Assembly (NCBI GenBank): GCA_050174775.1
Contig: JBFXJP010000001.1
Location: forward strand, 248,001 to 312,000
Reading direction: 5' to 3'
Length of the DNA: 64,000 nt
From: CAYPGJ01 sp050174775
Lineage (GTDB): Bacteria; Planctomycetota; Phycisphaerae; Phycisphaerales; UBA1924
Below, piece by piece: positions 16,299 through 26,743 of this stretch. Position numbers and translations under genes: made by a program. The notes under the pieces are model-generated. The model searched no databases. It had not been told where the DNA came from and was given only the letters and a program-made list of their open reading frames with translations. The stretch's first letter is position 1, and the number at the start of each line of letters is the position of its first letter.

Positions 16299-16914
16299 TC
16301 TCGCCTCCCGGGGTATATGGGGCCAATCGGCACAGGTCCGGTCATTGTAGTTGTCTGAGCGGGAACGGCGATTGTGTTCACCCACCCAATGCAGGCATTC
16401 GTTTCAGCCCTCCCTGAAGGTCTAGCCCGGCACGATCTGGGGGCCGGGTGCCGAGTGACAGGACAGGCGCGTCTGGTACCGACCACGAAACCGAGGCAGA
16501 CCTGTCGAACGGACCACATTCGCGTTCCACAAGGCACAACTGCGGCCCAGTGTCGTGCCAGTGCGTCCTGACGGGCTGAGTGATTCGGCAGTTCCTCGTT
16601 CTTCTTGTCCTGGAGTCCGGTTTTCAACCCACAGTCTGCGCCGACAGCAGCCTGTCCGCCGCAGTCGCTCTTATGGCGGGGTTGTCGTAGCGACAGTTCG
16701 CGACAATTGCATCAGTCTCGGATATTGAGGTCGAATGATGTAAATCATTATTTATCAATGAGTTAGTAGCCAGATGTGCTTGCGTGACAGGATCAGGCAT
16801 CGCTTGTTCTGCCTGTCGCAGGCCCCCGTGTAGGTCCACGCTACACGGCCATGTTGGCTGGTGCGGTTGGACCAGCAGCAGCCCCTCTCAGGGGTGTGCC
16901 GGAACCCACGAGCC
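16299..16914. other. Non-coding divergent regulatory region
   Basis: About 600 bases between the leftward ATPase gene and the rightward sigma-like gene carry no convincing frame. The part at 16,680-16,770 is AT-rich for this window and contains inverted repeats, as expected of promoters and operators. Nothing else was recognised. Confidence 0.5.
16683..16749. promoter_or_regulatory. Inverted repeats, candidate operators
   Basis: TGTCG-tag-CGACA at 16,683-16,695 is followed by a further CGACA, and AATGAT-gtaa-ATCATT lies at 16,734-16,749. Both are short perfect palindromes in the only AT-rich patch of this gap. They lie between the ATPase start (16,298, leftward) and the sigma-like gene (rightward). 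The binding protein is unknown; the small winged-helix protein or the ParB-like protein of the element are possible. Confidence 0.4.
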
Positions 16915-17490
16915 ATGGCATCAGAATCGAGTCGACATGGACCAGGTCGTATTACCGAGTCTTGGGAGTCGCAGGCGGTCGATGAGTCAGCGCATCGGCG
17001 CTGGCAGACCATACGGGCAGCGGCAGAAGATCGTGCCTTCCTTCGAAATCTAATGCGAACGATGGGCAAGCGCCTTGGGCGGCCGGCACGCACATTGGAT
17101 GAGTTGTGTCAGGAGGCGCTCGCGCGGGGGCTTGAAGCGGAGTCGACCGATCGCTACCGACCGGGACAGAGCAGCCCCCGGACCTACCTCGTTGGTATCG
17201 CAGCGAACGTGGCTCGTGAAGCGGAGCGTCGGCGCGTTCGTGAGACGGGTGTTGGCTCCGTGCAGCGTCGGACAGATGTCTCGCCGTTGGAATGCTCCAT
17301 CGCACAAGAGCGGTGGGAGCGAACGCTGGTTCAGCTCGGCAGGCTTTGCCCGGAAGATCAGTTGCTCATTAAGAGACGATTCGGCCTTGGGTGCGATCCG
17401 GCAGAGCCCGCGTCATTCAGTTGCCGAGAAAGAGCTCGCCTTTGCCGTGCGCTCGCGCGGCTGCGCACTGAGCTGATCGAGAAAGATTGA
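16915..17490 (+). CDS. Divergent sigma-70-like (ECF-type) transcription factor
   Basis: The ~191-residue protein has a region resembling sigma-2 (LDELCQEALARGLE, then SPRTYLVGIAANVAREAERRR at about residues 85-115) and a C-terminal part resembling sigma-4 (LCPEDQLLIKRRFGLG, then CRERARLCRALARLR). The pattern matches an ECF-like or phage-type sigma factor, but sigma-2 is degenerate and DNA-binding ability cannot be judged. The start is unsure: ATG at 16,915 is preferred, with weak sites at all candidates. An element-encoded sigma factor might drive transfer or cargo genes. No anti-sigma gene is adjacent. Confidence 0.55.
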   Translation: MASESSRHGPGRITESWESQAVDESAHRRWQTIRAAAEDRAFLRNLMRTMGKRLGRPARTLDELCQEALARGLEAESTDRYRPGQSSPRTYLVGIAANVAREAERRRVRETGVGSVQRRTDVSPLECSIAQERWERTLVQLGRLCPEDQLLIKRRFGLGCDPAEPASFSCRERARLCRALARLRTELIEKD

Positions 17491-17538
17491 GCTTGCGGTC
17501 TCGGGCGGGGGAGAACCACGCCCGTGACTCTTTTTACG

Positions 17539-18021
17539 CTATCGATGAGGCGGACTCTTCGTTCGATTCAGGAGCTCAATGGGAAGTGGACGGAGCTTCA
17601 AGAATGGAATCGGTCTCGGCAGCCGTTCGGGTCGCACATCGCCCCCGGCCCCAACTGGAATGATTTGAAACCAGCTCTCGCCACTGCGAGGCGGAGTCGG
17701 CGCTATGCGCAGCCACATTGCGTCGCCGGTTTTTGGATGTTCGATCGCGATTCCAAGCTTGGTCAGATCTTGTGACAGGCGTTCGACCAGATCTCGGGCT
17801 TCGGAAAGAGTGTCCTTCGGACTGTTTTGAAGTGCATGAGAGACGGCGGGGTAGAAACCTTGGGCGATTTCCTCGGCAACGATTGTCTGCAATTGGAGAA
17901 GCGCACGCAGGCGCTCTTCATATCTGTCGGCAGGCAAGTCGTATATGACTTCGCGAATGCTCTTGCGAAGGCTTATTTGATCAAGCTCGTGCCACTCTTT
18001 GTCGCCATCCATGAAGTCCAT
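17539..18021 (-). CDS. Small unrecognised protein, paralogue of the one at 2,383-2,877
   Basis: A 160-residue protein beginning MDFMDGDKEWHELD. The first 100 residues are helical (SIREVIYDLPADRYEERLRALLQLQ), the rest strand-rich (SWFQIIPVG, IPFLKLRPL). It aligns gap-free over 55 residues with the small protein beside the CBASS genes, 18 identities by eye, centred on LQ..V.E.IA and L.IAI..PKT. It converges with the sigma-like gene and is divergent from the ParB-like gene. An ATG three codons in (18,012) is an equally possible start. Two copies of one unknown family in the same element suggest a shared role. Confidence 0.6.
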   Translation of the reverse strand: MDFMDGDKEWHELDQISLRKSIREVIYDLPADRYEERLRALLQLQTIVAEEIAQGFYPAVSHALQNSPKDTLSEARDLVERLSQDLTKLGIAIEHPKTGDAMWLRIAPTPPRSGESWFQIIPVGAGGDVRPERLPRPIPFLKLRPLPIELLNRTKSPPHR

Positions 18022-18207
18022 CCCCGAAAATAAAATTGCACGTCGATTATGTCACGGCACACATCCGATCAGCAAGCGATTTCTTCGGCATCACCGACAT
18101 CATGTTTCTGCGCGCGGGATGCAACATGTCGCGGGTCCCGGTCAATATGTAGTGACCCAATCGTGGTGCAGCCGGCCTCGTGTTCGTTTGAAAGGAGTCG
18201 AAGACAC

Positions 18208-19038
18208 ATGGAAGCTATGTGCGAGTTTGCTGCCGTCCGGATCAAGCTTTCTGACACAAACATCGAGCCGCAGGTCCGTACCTCACTTGACCAGAAGAAA
18301 GTGAAGCGATTGGCGGGATCTCTTCAGGAGGTGGGTCAGCAGACGCCGGTGCAGCTTCGGCGCACCGATGACGGCCGGCTGGTCGTCGTCGAGGGCCATT
18401 ACCGGTGCGCGGCGGCGGCGGCGCTCGGCTGGATCGAGATTCTCGCCGTGATCGACGAATCGCCGGCCACCTCAGTCGAGACGCGCAGCGTTCAGCTTGC
18501 GACACAGTGCCGCTTCGCGTTGAACCCAATGGAACGCGCGGTCGCCTACGACGCGCAGCTGCGCGAAAGCGGCATGACGGCGGCCAAGCTGGCCGCCATC
18601 TGCGGAACCTCCGAATCGCAGGTATCCCGCCTGCGGGCGCTGGTCGCGATCGATCCCGAGCTTCAGAAACTTGTCGCCGAAGGCAAGCTCGGACCGAGCA
18701 CTGCGCTTCAGCTGAGCCAGATTGCTGATAAGCAGCAATACGCGGAGCTCTTGCACCGTGCAAAAGCGGGCTCGCTGACTCGGGCGGTTGTCGAGAAGGC
18801 CGCGCGCTCTCCCGGGCGGCGACGCCGACCCCACAAGTCGGGCGGCGCCGCCAAGCGTGTCATCCGCCTGGACAGAGGATGCACGCTGAGGATCGGTGCC
18901 GGCCTGCGCTCTACCGGCGAGCTCGTCGAAGTGCTCGTGCGCGGACTCGAGGCGATCCGCGAGGCGCAGACTCGGGGCGAGGAGCCCGCCTGGCTCTCGC
19001 TTGGCAGACAAGCAAGCAACGGGCAAGTGTCCGCGTAA
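18208..19038 (+). CDS. ParB/Spo0J-like partition or regulatory protein
   Basis: The 276-residue product has a ParB N-terminal domain with a GHYR motif at 63-66 (the place of the CTP-binding GERR box) and a helix-turn-helix AAKLAAICGTSESQVSRLRAL near residues 125-145. The tail is basic (RRRRPHKSGG) followed by a short C-terminal domain. ParB-like proteins segregate plasmids or regulate transfer genes. No ParA partner is visible in the window. The start at 18,208 follows AAAGGAG by ten bases; the 53 upstream codons that are also open include many Cys and Ser and look spurious. The gene opens a rightward cluster leading to the coupling ATPase. Confidence 0.8.
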   Translation: MEAMCEFAAVRIKLSDTNIEPQVRTSLDQKKVKRLAGSLQEVGQQTPVQLRRTDDGRLVVVEGHYRCAAAAALGWIEILAVIDESPATSVETRSVQLATQCRFALNPMERAVAYDAQLRESGMTAAKLAAICGTSESQVSRLRALVAIDPELQKLVAEGKLGPSTALQLSQIADKQQYAELLHRAKAGSLTRAVVEKAARSPGRRRRPHKSGGAAKRVIRLDRGCTLRIGAGLRSTGELVEVLVRGLEAIREAQTRGEEPAWLSLGRQASNGQVSA

Positions 19039-19144
19039 GGCGACAGTTCCCCTTCCCGCATCACACAGGTTGCAACGGCTGGCGCCGGGATGTTCCCGGG
19101 GCGGGGCATCGTTGCATCGAGTTCTGTCAGAAGGAGCAGACACC

Positions 19145-19345
19145 ATGAGGCATCGACCGCATCACTACCGCCACGGCAATTCTCCGGCGGCCATTCTCGG
19201 GAAGCTCGCGATCAGCCTCGCGGCTGCCGCCATCAACAAGGCCGTCTCCGACCGCCTGTCGCGCCGCGCGGACACGCACAACCGCGGCCCGCGTCATCGG
19301 CACGGCCCGGACGACCCGTGCGGGCCTGCCTGCGTGCGCGCCTGA
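19145..19345 (+). CDS. Small His/Arg-rich protein
   Basis: A 66-residue protein with AAGGAG nine bases before its ATG. It starts MRHRPHHYRH, has one hydrophobic amphipathic helix (ILGKLAISLAAAAINKAV), and ends in a His/Arg/Pro-rich tail (NRGPRHRHGPDDP). It lies between the ParB-like and coupling-protein genes on the same strand. Family and function are unknown; it could be a small membrane-associated or nucleic-acid-binding accessory. Confidence 0.5.
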   Translation: MRHRPHHYRHGNSPAAILGKLAISLAAAAINKAVSDRLSRRADTHNRGPRHRHGPDDPCGPACVRA

Positions 19346-19432
19346 ATTCGGCCCCCGCGAAGCATCGCAAGAGCCGGCGTGCGGACACGCGCACCGGTTC
19401 ATTCAGATTCAGACCGAAGGGAGGAGCAAGAG

Positions 19433-20971
19433 ATGCTTGGGCGAGGCAAAGACGTACGACGCTCGGGCGGCTGGCTGCGGCGCCGCGCGAAGAACGATGA
19501 GAAACGCGGCGGAACCAAGGGATGGCCGCTTTCGATGCGTCTGATGTCGTGGAGCGAGCACGATCACTTTCATCTCTATGAGGCATTGACCGGCATCGCC
19601 GTGTTCGGCGTCACCGGCTCGACGAAGACGACGACGACGATCGAGCACCTGAATCGCGCATTCATGCTCGCGCAGTGCGGAATGATCCTGTTCTGTGTCA
19701 AGCCCGACGATCCGCAGAATTACTTGCGCCAAGCAAGAGAGTGCGGCCGCGAGAAGGATGTGATTCTCTACGGACCAGCGCATGGTGCGAGTTTCAACTT
19801 CATCGAGGACGGTCTCGGCAAGGGAGGGCCGGGCCTCGCCGCGAACATGACGGCGCTGCTTGCGATCGTCTCGGGACTCGCGGGTTCGGGCCGGTCAGCA
19901 GCAAGCGCAGGTTCGGGGCGAGAGGATGGGTCGTTCTGGGAGAAGCTCGACAACCGCCTGATTGCCTCATCCACGCAGCTGCTCATCCGCGCCGGAGAGC
20001 CGGTCACGACGATCAATCTCGAACGCTTGGTGCTCTCACTGCCGCGCAGCCGCGAGCAGGTCGCGGACGACGCATGGCGCCGCTCCTACCTCGCCGCATG
20101 TCTGCAGGCCGCCGACGCCGCGGCATCATCGCGCGAAGATCGTGAGGACGTAGCGCGTCTCGCCGACTACTTCCTGGTGGATCTTGCGCAAATCGGAGAG
20201 AAGCTGCGAGCGACGGTGCAAACCTCCGTCGGCGCGACACTCGACATCTTCAATCATCAAATCACGCGGCGATTGCTGTCGTCGCCTGCGCCGACCTTCC
20301 AGATGGAGATGGTGCAGGAGGGGCGAATCCTCATCGTGGATATGCCGACAATGACCTGGGGGACCCTCGGCATCGCTGTGCAGAAGGTGCTCAAATACTG
20401 TTTCCAGCAAAGCCAGAACCGGCGTGACGTCAGCACTAACCCGCGTCCGGTGGCGATGGTGTGTGACGAAGCGCAGGTGATCGCCGATCTTGAGCACGAC
20501 GCCGCCTTCGGCTGTACGGCCCGTTCGACGCGCACGATTTGTCTCTATGCGACGCAGTCGATCAGTAACTACCTCGCGCAGTGTCCGGGGCAGCAAGGCG
20601 AAGCGCGCGTCGCGAGTCTGCTCGCGAACCTCCAATCGCAGGTGTTTCACCACAGCGACACGAAGACGATCGAATATGCCCAGTCGTTGTTCGGCAAGCG
20701 CACCAGGTATCTGCTTCAGGGCGGCTCGCAGCAGCCCAGTTCCGACTGGGTGAGTTCCGCACTGGGGCTCGGCGAGGGCGGAAGCGTCAGCGCTTCCTAC
20801 TCGGAACATCTCGATTACGACTTGCAGGTGGAGCATTTTCAGGGGCTCGCGCGTGGCGGCCCGCCGGACTGGGTGTCTGACGCGATTCTCTATCAGTCGG
20901 GGCGGACCTTCGTGACAAGTGGCAAGCCGTATTTGTTCATCCGCATGAAGCAGCGTCCCGCATCGCTGTAG
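19433..20971 (+). CDS. VirD4/TraG-type conjugative coupling ATPase without TM segments
   Basis: A 512-residue ATPase with Walker A GVTGSTKTT at 59-67, Walker B MVCDEAQVI near 340-350, and a late segment (FARSLF-like region, YAQSLFGKRTRYLL) typical of T4SS coupling proteins. Such ATPases connect the relaxosome to a secretion channel. Unlike VirD4 or TraG it starts almost directly with the ATPase core and has no N-terminal membrane anchor. The next gene, however, encodes a four-segment membrane protein, which could supply the anchor in trans. The start at 19,433 is supported by GGGAGGAGC just upstream. No other mating-pore gene is found. Confidence 0.85.
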   Translation: MLGRGKDVRRSGGWLRRRAKNDEKRGGTKGWPLSMRLMSWSEHDHFHLYEALTGIAVFGVTGSTKTTTTIEHLNRAFMLAQCGMILFCVKPDDPQNYLRQARECGREKDVILYGPAHGASFNFIEDGLGKGGPGLAANMTALLAIVSGLAGSGRSAASAGSGREDGSFWEKLDNRLIASSTQLLIRAGEPVTTINLERLVLSLPRSREQVADDAWRRSYLAACLQAADAAASSREDREDVARLADYFLVDLAQIGEKLRATVQTSVGATLDIFNHQITRRLLSSPAPTFQMEMVQEGRILIVDMPTMTWGTLGIAVQKVLKYCFQQSQNRRDVSTNPRPVAMVCDEAQVIADLEHDAAFGCTARSTRTICLYATQSISNYLAQCPGQQGEARVASLLANLQSQVFHHSDTKTIEYAQSLFGKRTRYLLQGGSQQPSSDWVSSALGLGEGGSVSASYSEHLDYDLQVEHFQGLARGGPPDWVSDAILYQSGRTFVTSGKPYLFIRMKQRPASL

Positions 20972-21069
20972 TGCGACTGCCGGCTGCAAGGTCTGAGTCC
21001 CGTTCGCGCAAGGTGATGTCGTAAACCACCGCGCGTGTAGACCGACTCACCGTGAGAAAGGAGGCCTTC

Positions 21070-21723
21070 ATGAACAGACCCACGGACAATCAGCAGCAGC
21101 CGCATGCAAGCATCGCCGAGCAGATGCGGCAGTCGGCGAATGTCGTAGCGCTGGCAAGCGGCGTGTTCGCGACCTTCGCCGAAGTCGCATTGTTTCGCAC
21201 CACGTTCGGCGAGCGTTTCTTCCATGGCTGGAAGACCGGCTTGGTCATACCGCTGATCGTGCTGTTTCCCCTCTTCTGGCCGCAGCACGATCCGACGCCG
21301 GTGCTTCTGTGCCTGCCGCTCTATCTGGCGATGTGCGCCTGTCACCGTCTGAGCATCTATCGCAGGCGCCGGCGGGGAGATTCGGCGATTCACTCCCACT
21401 ACAACGGCGCGTGCAGATTGTTGCGTACATGGCCGCGCGTCGGCGAAGAGACGCTGAAGCGAAAGTACGAGCCCGCCGTGATGCTGTGCTTCGGGTTCGC
21501 GGCGTTCGTCTTCTCGCCGCCTCTCGGCTGGTTCTTCCTGTGCTGCGCCGCCGGGATGGCGGTGCATGCCGGGCTGCTCCACGCCGACCGGCGGGCCCGC
21601 AGCCTCGATCTCGCTGATGCCCGTATCGACGGGCAGCTCGCCATGGCGGCTGTGCGGCCTAGCGCGCGCACGGCCGCAAATCGCCCTGACAGCTTCGTCA
21701 CCGTTCACGGAGGTGGCGCATGA
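21070..21723 (+). CDS. Polytopic membrane protein paired with the coupling ATPase
   Basis: The 217-residue protein has an AAAGGAGG site before its ATG. Membrane segments are predicted around residues 25-42, 55-72, 78-95 and 137-172 (VMLCFGFAAFVF, GWFFLCCAAGMAV). A basic cytoplasmic loop (YRRRRRGD) lies between pairs. No family is recognised. It follows the coupling ATPase by 98 bases and overlaps the next gene in ATGA. A membrane anchor for the anchorless coupling protein is the natural guess. Confidence 0.65.
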   Translation: MNRPTDNQQQPHASIAEQMRQSANVVALASGVFATFAEVALFRTTFGERFFHGWKTGLVIPLIVLFPLFWPQHDPTPVLLCLPLYLAMCACHRLSIYRRRRRGDSAIHSHYNGACRLLRTWPRVGEETLKRKYEPAVMLCFGFAAFVFSPPLGWFFLCCAAGMAVHAGLLHADRRARSLDLADARIDGQLAMAAVRPSARTAANRPDSFVTVHGGGA

Positions 21724-22025
21724 CGAGAGCGCAAGAATCGGTCGGTCCCCGGAAGATCGGCGAAGGCCACGCTCAGGCGATGCTTCGCCAGGGTCTCCGT
21801 GAGATCCAGAATCTGGTCTACCCCTCCAATGTCGGGCCGGAGCCGGGCACGTTCGGTAGCCCGACGCAAGGCGAGATTGCCGCGGAGCGCCACGCCGACC
21901 CGCGCGCCTCGATTCTCGACCGGCATACCGGACTCGCGCGCCAGGGCCCGCCTGCCAGCAGCGAGCGGGGCAGGACGGTGCATGACGGCCCGGACGCCGG
22001 CATCGCGGAGCCCGAGCGCGAGTGA
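21720..22025 (+). CDS. Small hydrophilic protein coupled to the membrane protein gene
   Basis: A 101-residue protein whose ATG overlaps the previous stop (ATGA). It has one helix (GHAQAMLRQGLREIQNLVYP) followed by a disordered, Gly/Pro/Asp-rich tail. The composition resembles a real, soluble small protein more than noise, but it has no recognised domain. It completes a presumed operon ParB-like, 66-aa gene, coupling ATPase, membrane protein, this gene. Confidence 0.5.
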   Translation: MTRAQESVGPRKIGEGHAQAMLRQGLREIQNLVYPSNVGPEPGTFGSPTQGEIAAERHADPRASILDRHTGLARQGPPASSERGRTVHDGPDAGIAEPERE

Positions 22026-22248
22026 TGACAGGGACGGCCGCGTGTTTGCCGGACGGTAAACACGCGGCATTCGACTGGGACGCATGCAGACATGACGATT
22101 CTCGCAAAGACTCATCTCAACCTGTGGCGCGCGGGCAGCGCGCCTCGTATAGTCATCGACGCGGAAGCGGCGCGCGAATGGGTGATTCGCGCGGTAGCGG
22201 CGAGAGCCGTTGAACTCGTGCGTTCGCGTTCCTGCGGGAGAGAGATGC

Positions 22249-23880
<1,632 letters not shown>

Positions 23881-23892
23881 ATCAGAGAGACA

Positions 23893-23921
23893 ACGGTATC
23901 GCCGTTGTGGGGAATCGTCAA
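23893..23921 (-). promoter_or_regulatory. Promoter of tRNA-fMet
   Basis: TTGACG at 23,921-23,916 and TACCGT at 23,898-23,893 are spaced by exactly 17 bases on the minus strand. The tRNA begins 13 bases beyond the -10, as expected for a short leader. Confidence 0.6.
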
Positions 23922-23999
23922 TAAACCCGGATCCTTCGGGAGCCTCCTCGTGGCCGGTGCTTGGATCACCAGGAGGACAGGTGTGCATGGTTCGGATTC

Positions 24000-24016
24000 C
24001 CCGGGTCTTACCCGGG
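24000..24016. repeat. Perfect 7-bp hairpin upstream of the secreted protein gene
   Basis: CCCGGGT, loop CTT, ACCCGGG. It lies in the 317-base gap between tRNA-fMet and the next gene and has no T-run. A TATAGT at 24,070-24,075 could be a -10 box for the rightward gene, but no good -35 is seen. Nothing else is recognised in this gap. Confidence 0.35.
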
Positions 24017-24197
24017 ATTGGCCTGATTCGTGATCCTGTTCCGCGGAACCGCGGGGCCGCGTAGGTCCGTATAGTGTGTGGGTCGGGATCCGGTGAGGGT
24101 TCCGGGAACGTTGAGCCCGCCGCATTTCCCCGCGGGCAGTGTTGAAGGACGCGCGCTGTCGCCACAGAAGCGTCGATGCGCGTCGGAGGCTTGGAGA

Positions 24198-26636
24198 ATG
24201 ACCAACCGTTCCACTGGCTACACACGGACGCACAACGCACGCGTCTTGGGCGCGATCATCGCCGCATCGGCCGGCGCAGCCGCGTCCGCCCCGTCGTTCG
24301 CCATCGCGGAAGCGATGAGCACCATCTGCCGCGAGGTCGGCGAGACCGTGTTGTGCGAGTGGTACCGCGGCGTCGGCGGGCACCCCTTCGCCATCGGACT
24401 GCTCCCCCCCGCTGATCAGGTGCTCACCGGGTCCCGCAGCATCATCGGGTTCATCAACGGTCTCTTCCCGCTCTCGACGCACGAAGCGTTTGATGACGGG
24501 AGCGGCGGCTCACGCATCCTCGCCGAGATCCAGGCCGGCGCCATTCCGGGAACGGGCGCCAATCCGCCACCGATGGCGCACATCGATCTGCGCACCCGCG
24601 CGACCGGCGTGGTCGGCGCCGCTCTGGGCAACGGTTCGCCCATGACTCCGACCCCGCTCGCGCGGGGAGTCGCGTTCACCTCTCGCGCCTACGTCGCCAG
24701 CGTCGCAAACTTCGTCGGTTCGGCGAACTCGTTCTCGCCCAACGAGCAGGGCGTCTACGCCGCCATGCTCACCATGTGCGACCCGAGCACCCAGAGCCAG
24801 ATTCCAGGCGGCGGGCTCCCAGGCCTGGCCGACACGATTGTGTTCAGTTACTCCGTGGTCGGTGACTGGGAAGGCGAAGGCTTCACGGCTCGCGTGTGCG
24901 ACTCGATGGCCTCGCAGTTCGGCATCACCGTCATCGGCCCCACGGGCGACTCGGGCGCCGGTCCGTTCCCCCCGCAGCAGCCGGAGCTCGCGTTCCGCAC
25001 GGTCGGTTCGCCGGCCGTCGCGTTCAACGTGATTTCCGTCGGCGGCCAGGAGTCTGCGGAGCTGCTTGCCGCGCTCAGCGGCCCCGGTGGCGCTGACGGT
25101 CCGGACGGCGGCGGCGGCCCCGGCGGTGTCTTCTTCTTCGAATACAACAACATCTGGACGGAATCGGGTCGTGGGCGAGGCGACACGCGTCTCTGGCGCC
25201 AGACGGACCTCACGCAGCCCTCCGGATACGCCGTCGAGCGAGACTCGCGCTTCGCGGTTGACATCGTCGCGCCGGCCATGGCCTTGCGTCTGCCGACGGC
25301 CGAGGGCGATGCGATCTACTCTCGCGCCGAGCGCGTGCCCGATCCTCCGACGTCCGGCGACCTCGGCTCGCAGTCCACCGCGTTTGCAGCGGGGCTGGTT
25401 GGCGGGGCGTGCGCCCTGCTGCAGGACGGGTTCCGTGCACTCCGTGACGGCGCGCCCGAGGCCTTCCCGCAGTTCCAAGGCGTCCGGCGCCTCCACAACA
25501 CCGTTGTCCGCGCCATCCTCATGAACTCTGCCGAGAAGTCGCAGCTCTGGACCAACCAGGGCAACCAGGGCACCGGCAACGCTCAGCGGGAGCTCTTCAC
25601 GCAGCAGGCCCTCGACACATCGGAAGGGGCGGGCCGGCTCGACCTCCACAACCTGTACAAACAGTTCCAGGGGCGCATCGCCTCCGGCATCCTCGCAGAG
25701 CAGGCCGCGACGATGGATTCCGAGATCACCTCCACGGCGTTCGCCCTGGTGCGCGACCCGGGCTCGATCGGAAACCCCGGCGCTCTCGCCTCCAACGGTT
25801 TCGATCCCCCATTCGGCCCTGTCGGCGGCGGCGGCGAGCCTCCGATCGGCGGCCCCGGCGGTCCCGGGCCTCAGCTCCCCCAGGGCCCCTTCGGTGGCAG
25901 CCCGAATCTCCGTCCGGGCCCCGGGCTCGACCCGCGCATCCCGCGCCCGCCGGGAGAGGTTCGCATTGACTTCGCGATCCCCGTCGAGGCGATCGGTTGG
26001 GACCATGGGCGCCTCGGCCTCGGGTTCCTCGACTACGAGATGATTCAGCCGTTCATCGGCGGTCGCGACAAGTTCACCGCGACGCTCATCTGGAACCGGC
26101 TCGAGCGGTTCCAGATCCCCAACATCTTCTCGGGACAGACGCTCAACATCTCTGCGGCCGAGACCGCGCTCGAGCTCGAGAACCTCGAACTCGAATTCTG
26201 GATCTCCGACGGCAGCGGCACGCCCGGTCTCCGGTACGCCGCTTCCGAAGCACGCCGGCAGAACATCGAGCACATCTTCATCGAGCAGGGTCTCCCGCCC
26301 GCTCGCGGTCTCATACGCGTCCGCTGGAACGGGCAGCTCTACGACGTCCGCGGCGCTCAGCCGTTCTCCGACGTCGAGTTCGGCCTGGCGTGGCGGCTCG
26401 ATGACAACCCGCTCCCCAACCTGCCCGGCCAGAACATCGTCTTCCTCCCCGGCGACATCACCGGCGACGGGGCGGTCAACTTCCAGGACCTCGGCGAGGT
26501 TCTCCGCTACATCGGCACCACGAATCCCAACGGCGACACCAACGGCGACGGCGTCGTGAACTTCCAGGACCTCAACATCATCCTCTCGAACTTCGGTCGC
26601 ACGCTCCCGGCCCCGGGCACGCCCGGCCAGGCCTGA
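24198..26636 (+). CDS. Secreted subtilase-fold protein with C-terminal dockerin-like repeats
   Basis: An 812-residue exported protein (signal peptide about residues 15-35). The middle resembles a peptidase S8 fold: TRATGVVGAALG near 132 in place of the His motif, TIVFSYS and an ITVIGPTGDSG segment, VDIVAPAMAL, and GSQSTAFAAG at 390-399 in place of GTSMATPHVAG, with a Ser at 393 but the usual catalytic His replaced. A Gly/Pro-rich linker follows (about 540-590), then a beta-rich domain and two Ca-binding dockerin-type repeats (DITGDGAVNFQD at 753-764 and DTNGDGVVNFQD at 780-791). The duplicated repeat end is common in Phycisphaerae secreted proteins. It is likely an inactive or altered protease relative exported to the surface. 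Confidence 0.7.
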   Translation: MTNRSTGYTRTHNARVLGAIIAASAGAAASAPSFAIAEAMSTICREVGETVLCEWYRGVGGHPFAIGLLPPADQVLTGSRSIIGFINGLFPLSTHEAFDDGSGGSRILAEIQAGAIPGTGANPPPMAHIDLRTRATGVVGAALGNGSPMTPTPLARGVAFTSRAYVASVANFVGSANSFSPNEQGVYAAMLTMCDPSTQSQIPGGGLPGLADTIVFSYSVVGDWEGEGFTARVCDSMASQFGITVIGPTGDSGAGPFPPQQPELAFRTVGSPAVAFNVISVGGQESAELLAALSGPGGADGPDGGGGPGGVFFFEYNNIWTESGRGRGDTRLWRQTDLTQPSGYAVERDSRFAVDIVAPAMALRLPTAEGDAIYSRAERVPDPPTSGDLGSQSTAFAAGLVGGACALLQDGFRALRDGAPEAFPQFQGVRRLHNTVVRAILMNSAEKSQLWTNQGNQGTGNAQRELFTQQALDTSEGAGRLDLHNLYKQFQGRIASGILAEQAATMDSEITSTAFALVRDPGSIGNPGALASNGFDPPFGPVGGGGEPPIGGPGGPGPQLPQGPFGGSPNLRPGPGLDPRIPRPPGEVRIDFAIPVEAIGWDHGRLGLGFLDYEMIQPFIGGRDKFTATLIWNRLERFQIPNIFSGQTLNISAAETALELENLELEFWISDGSGTPGLRYAASEARRQNIEHIFIEQGLPPARGLIRVRWNGQLYDVRGAQPFSDVEFGLAWRLDDNPLPNLPGQNIVFLPGDITGDGAVNFQDLGEVLRYIGTTNPNGDTNGDGVVNFQDLNIILSNFGRTLPAPGTPGQA

Positions 26637-26664
26637 GCCTCACGTGCATCGCGCTGACGCATTC

Positions 26665-26700
26665 ACGCCCGCTCGAGCCGTCTCGGGCGGGCGTTTCATT
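26665..26700 (+). terminator. Terminator after the dockerin-tailed gene
   Basis: Arms ACGCCCGC (26,665-26,672) and GCGGGCGT (26,687-26,694) are followed by TTTCATT. It lies 28 bases after the stop of the rightward gene and between convergent genes, so it may also slow serS transcription. Confidence 0.65.
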
Positions 26701-26743
26701 GGTCTCATGAAATCCGTGCTTGAACGCGTGCGATGCCGAATCG

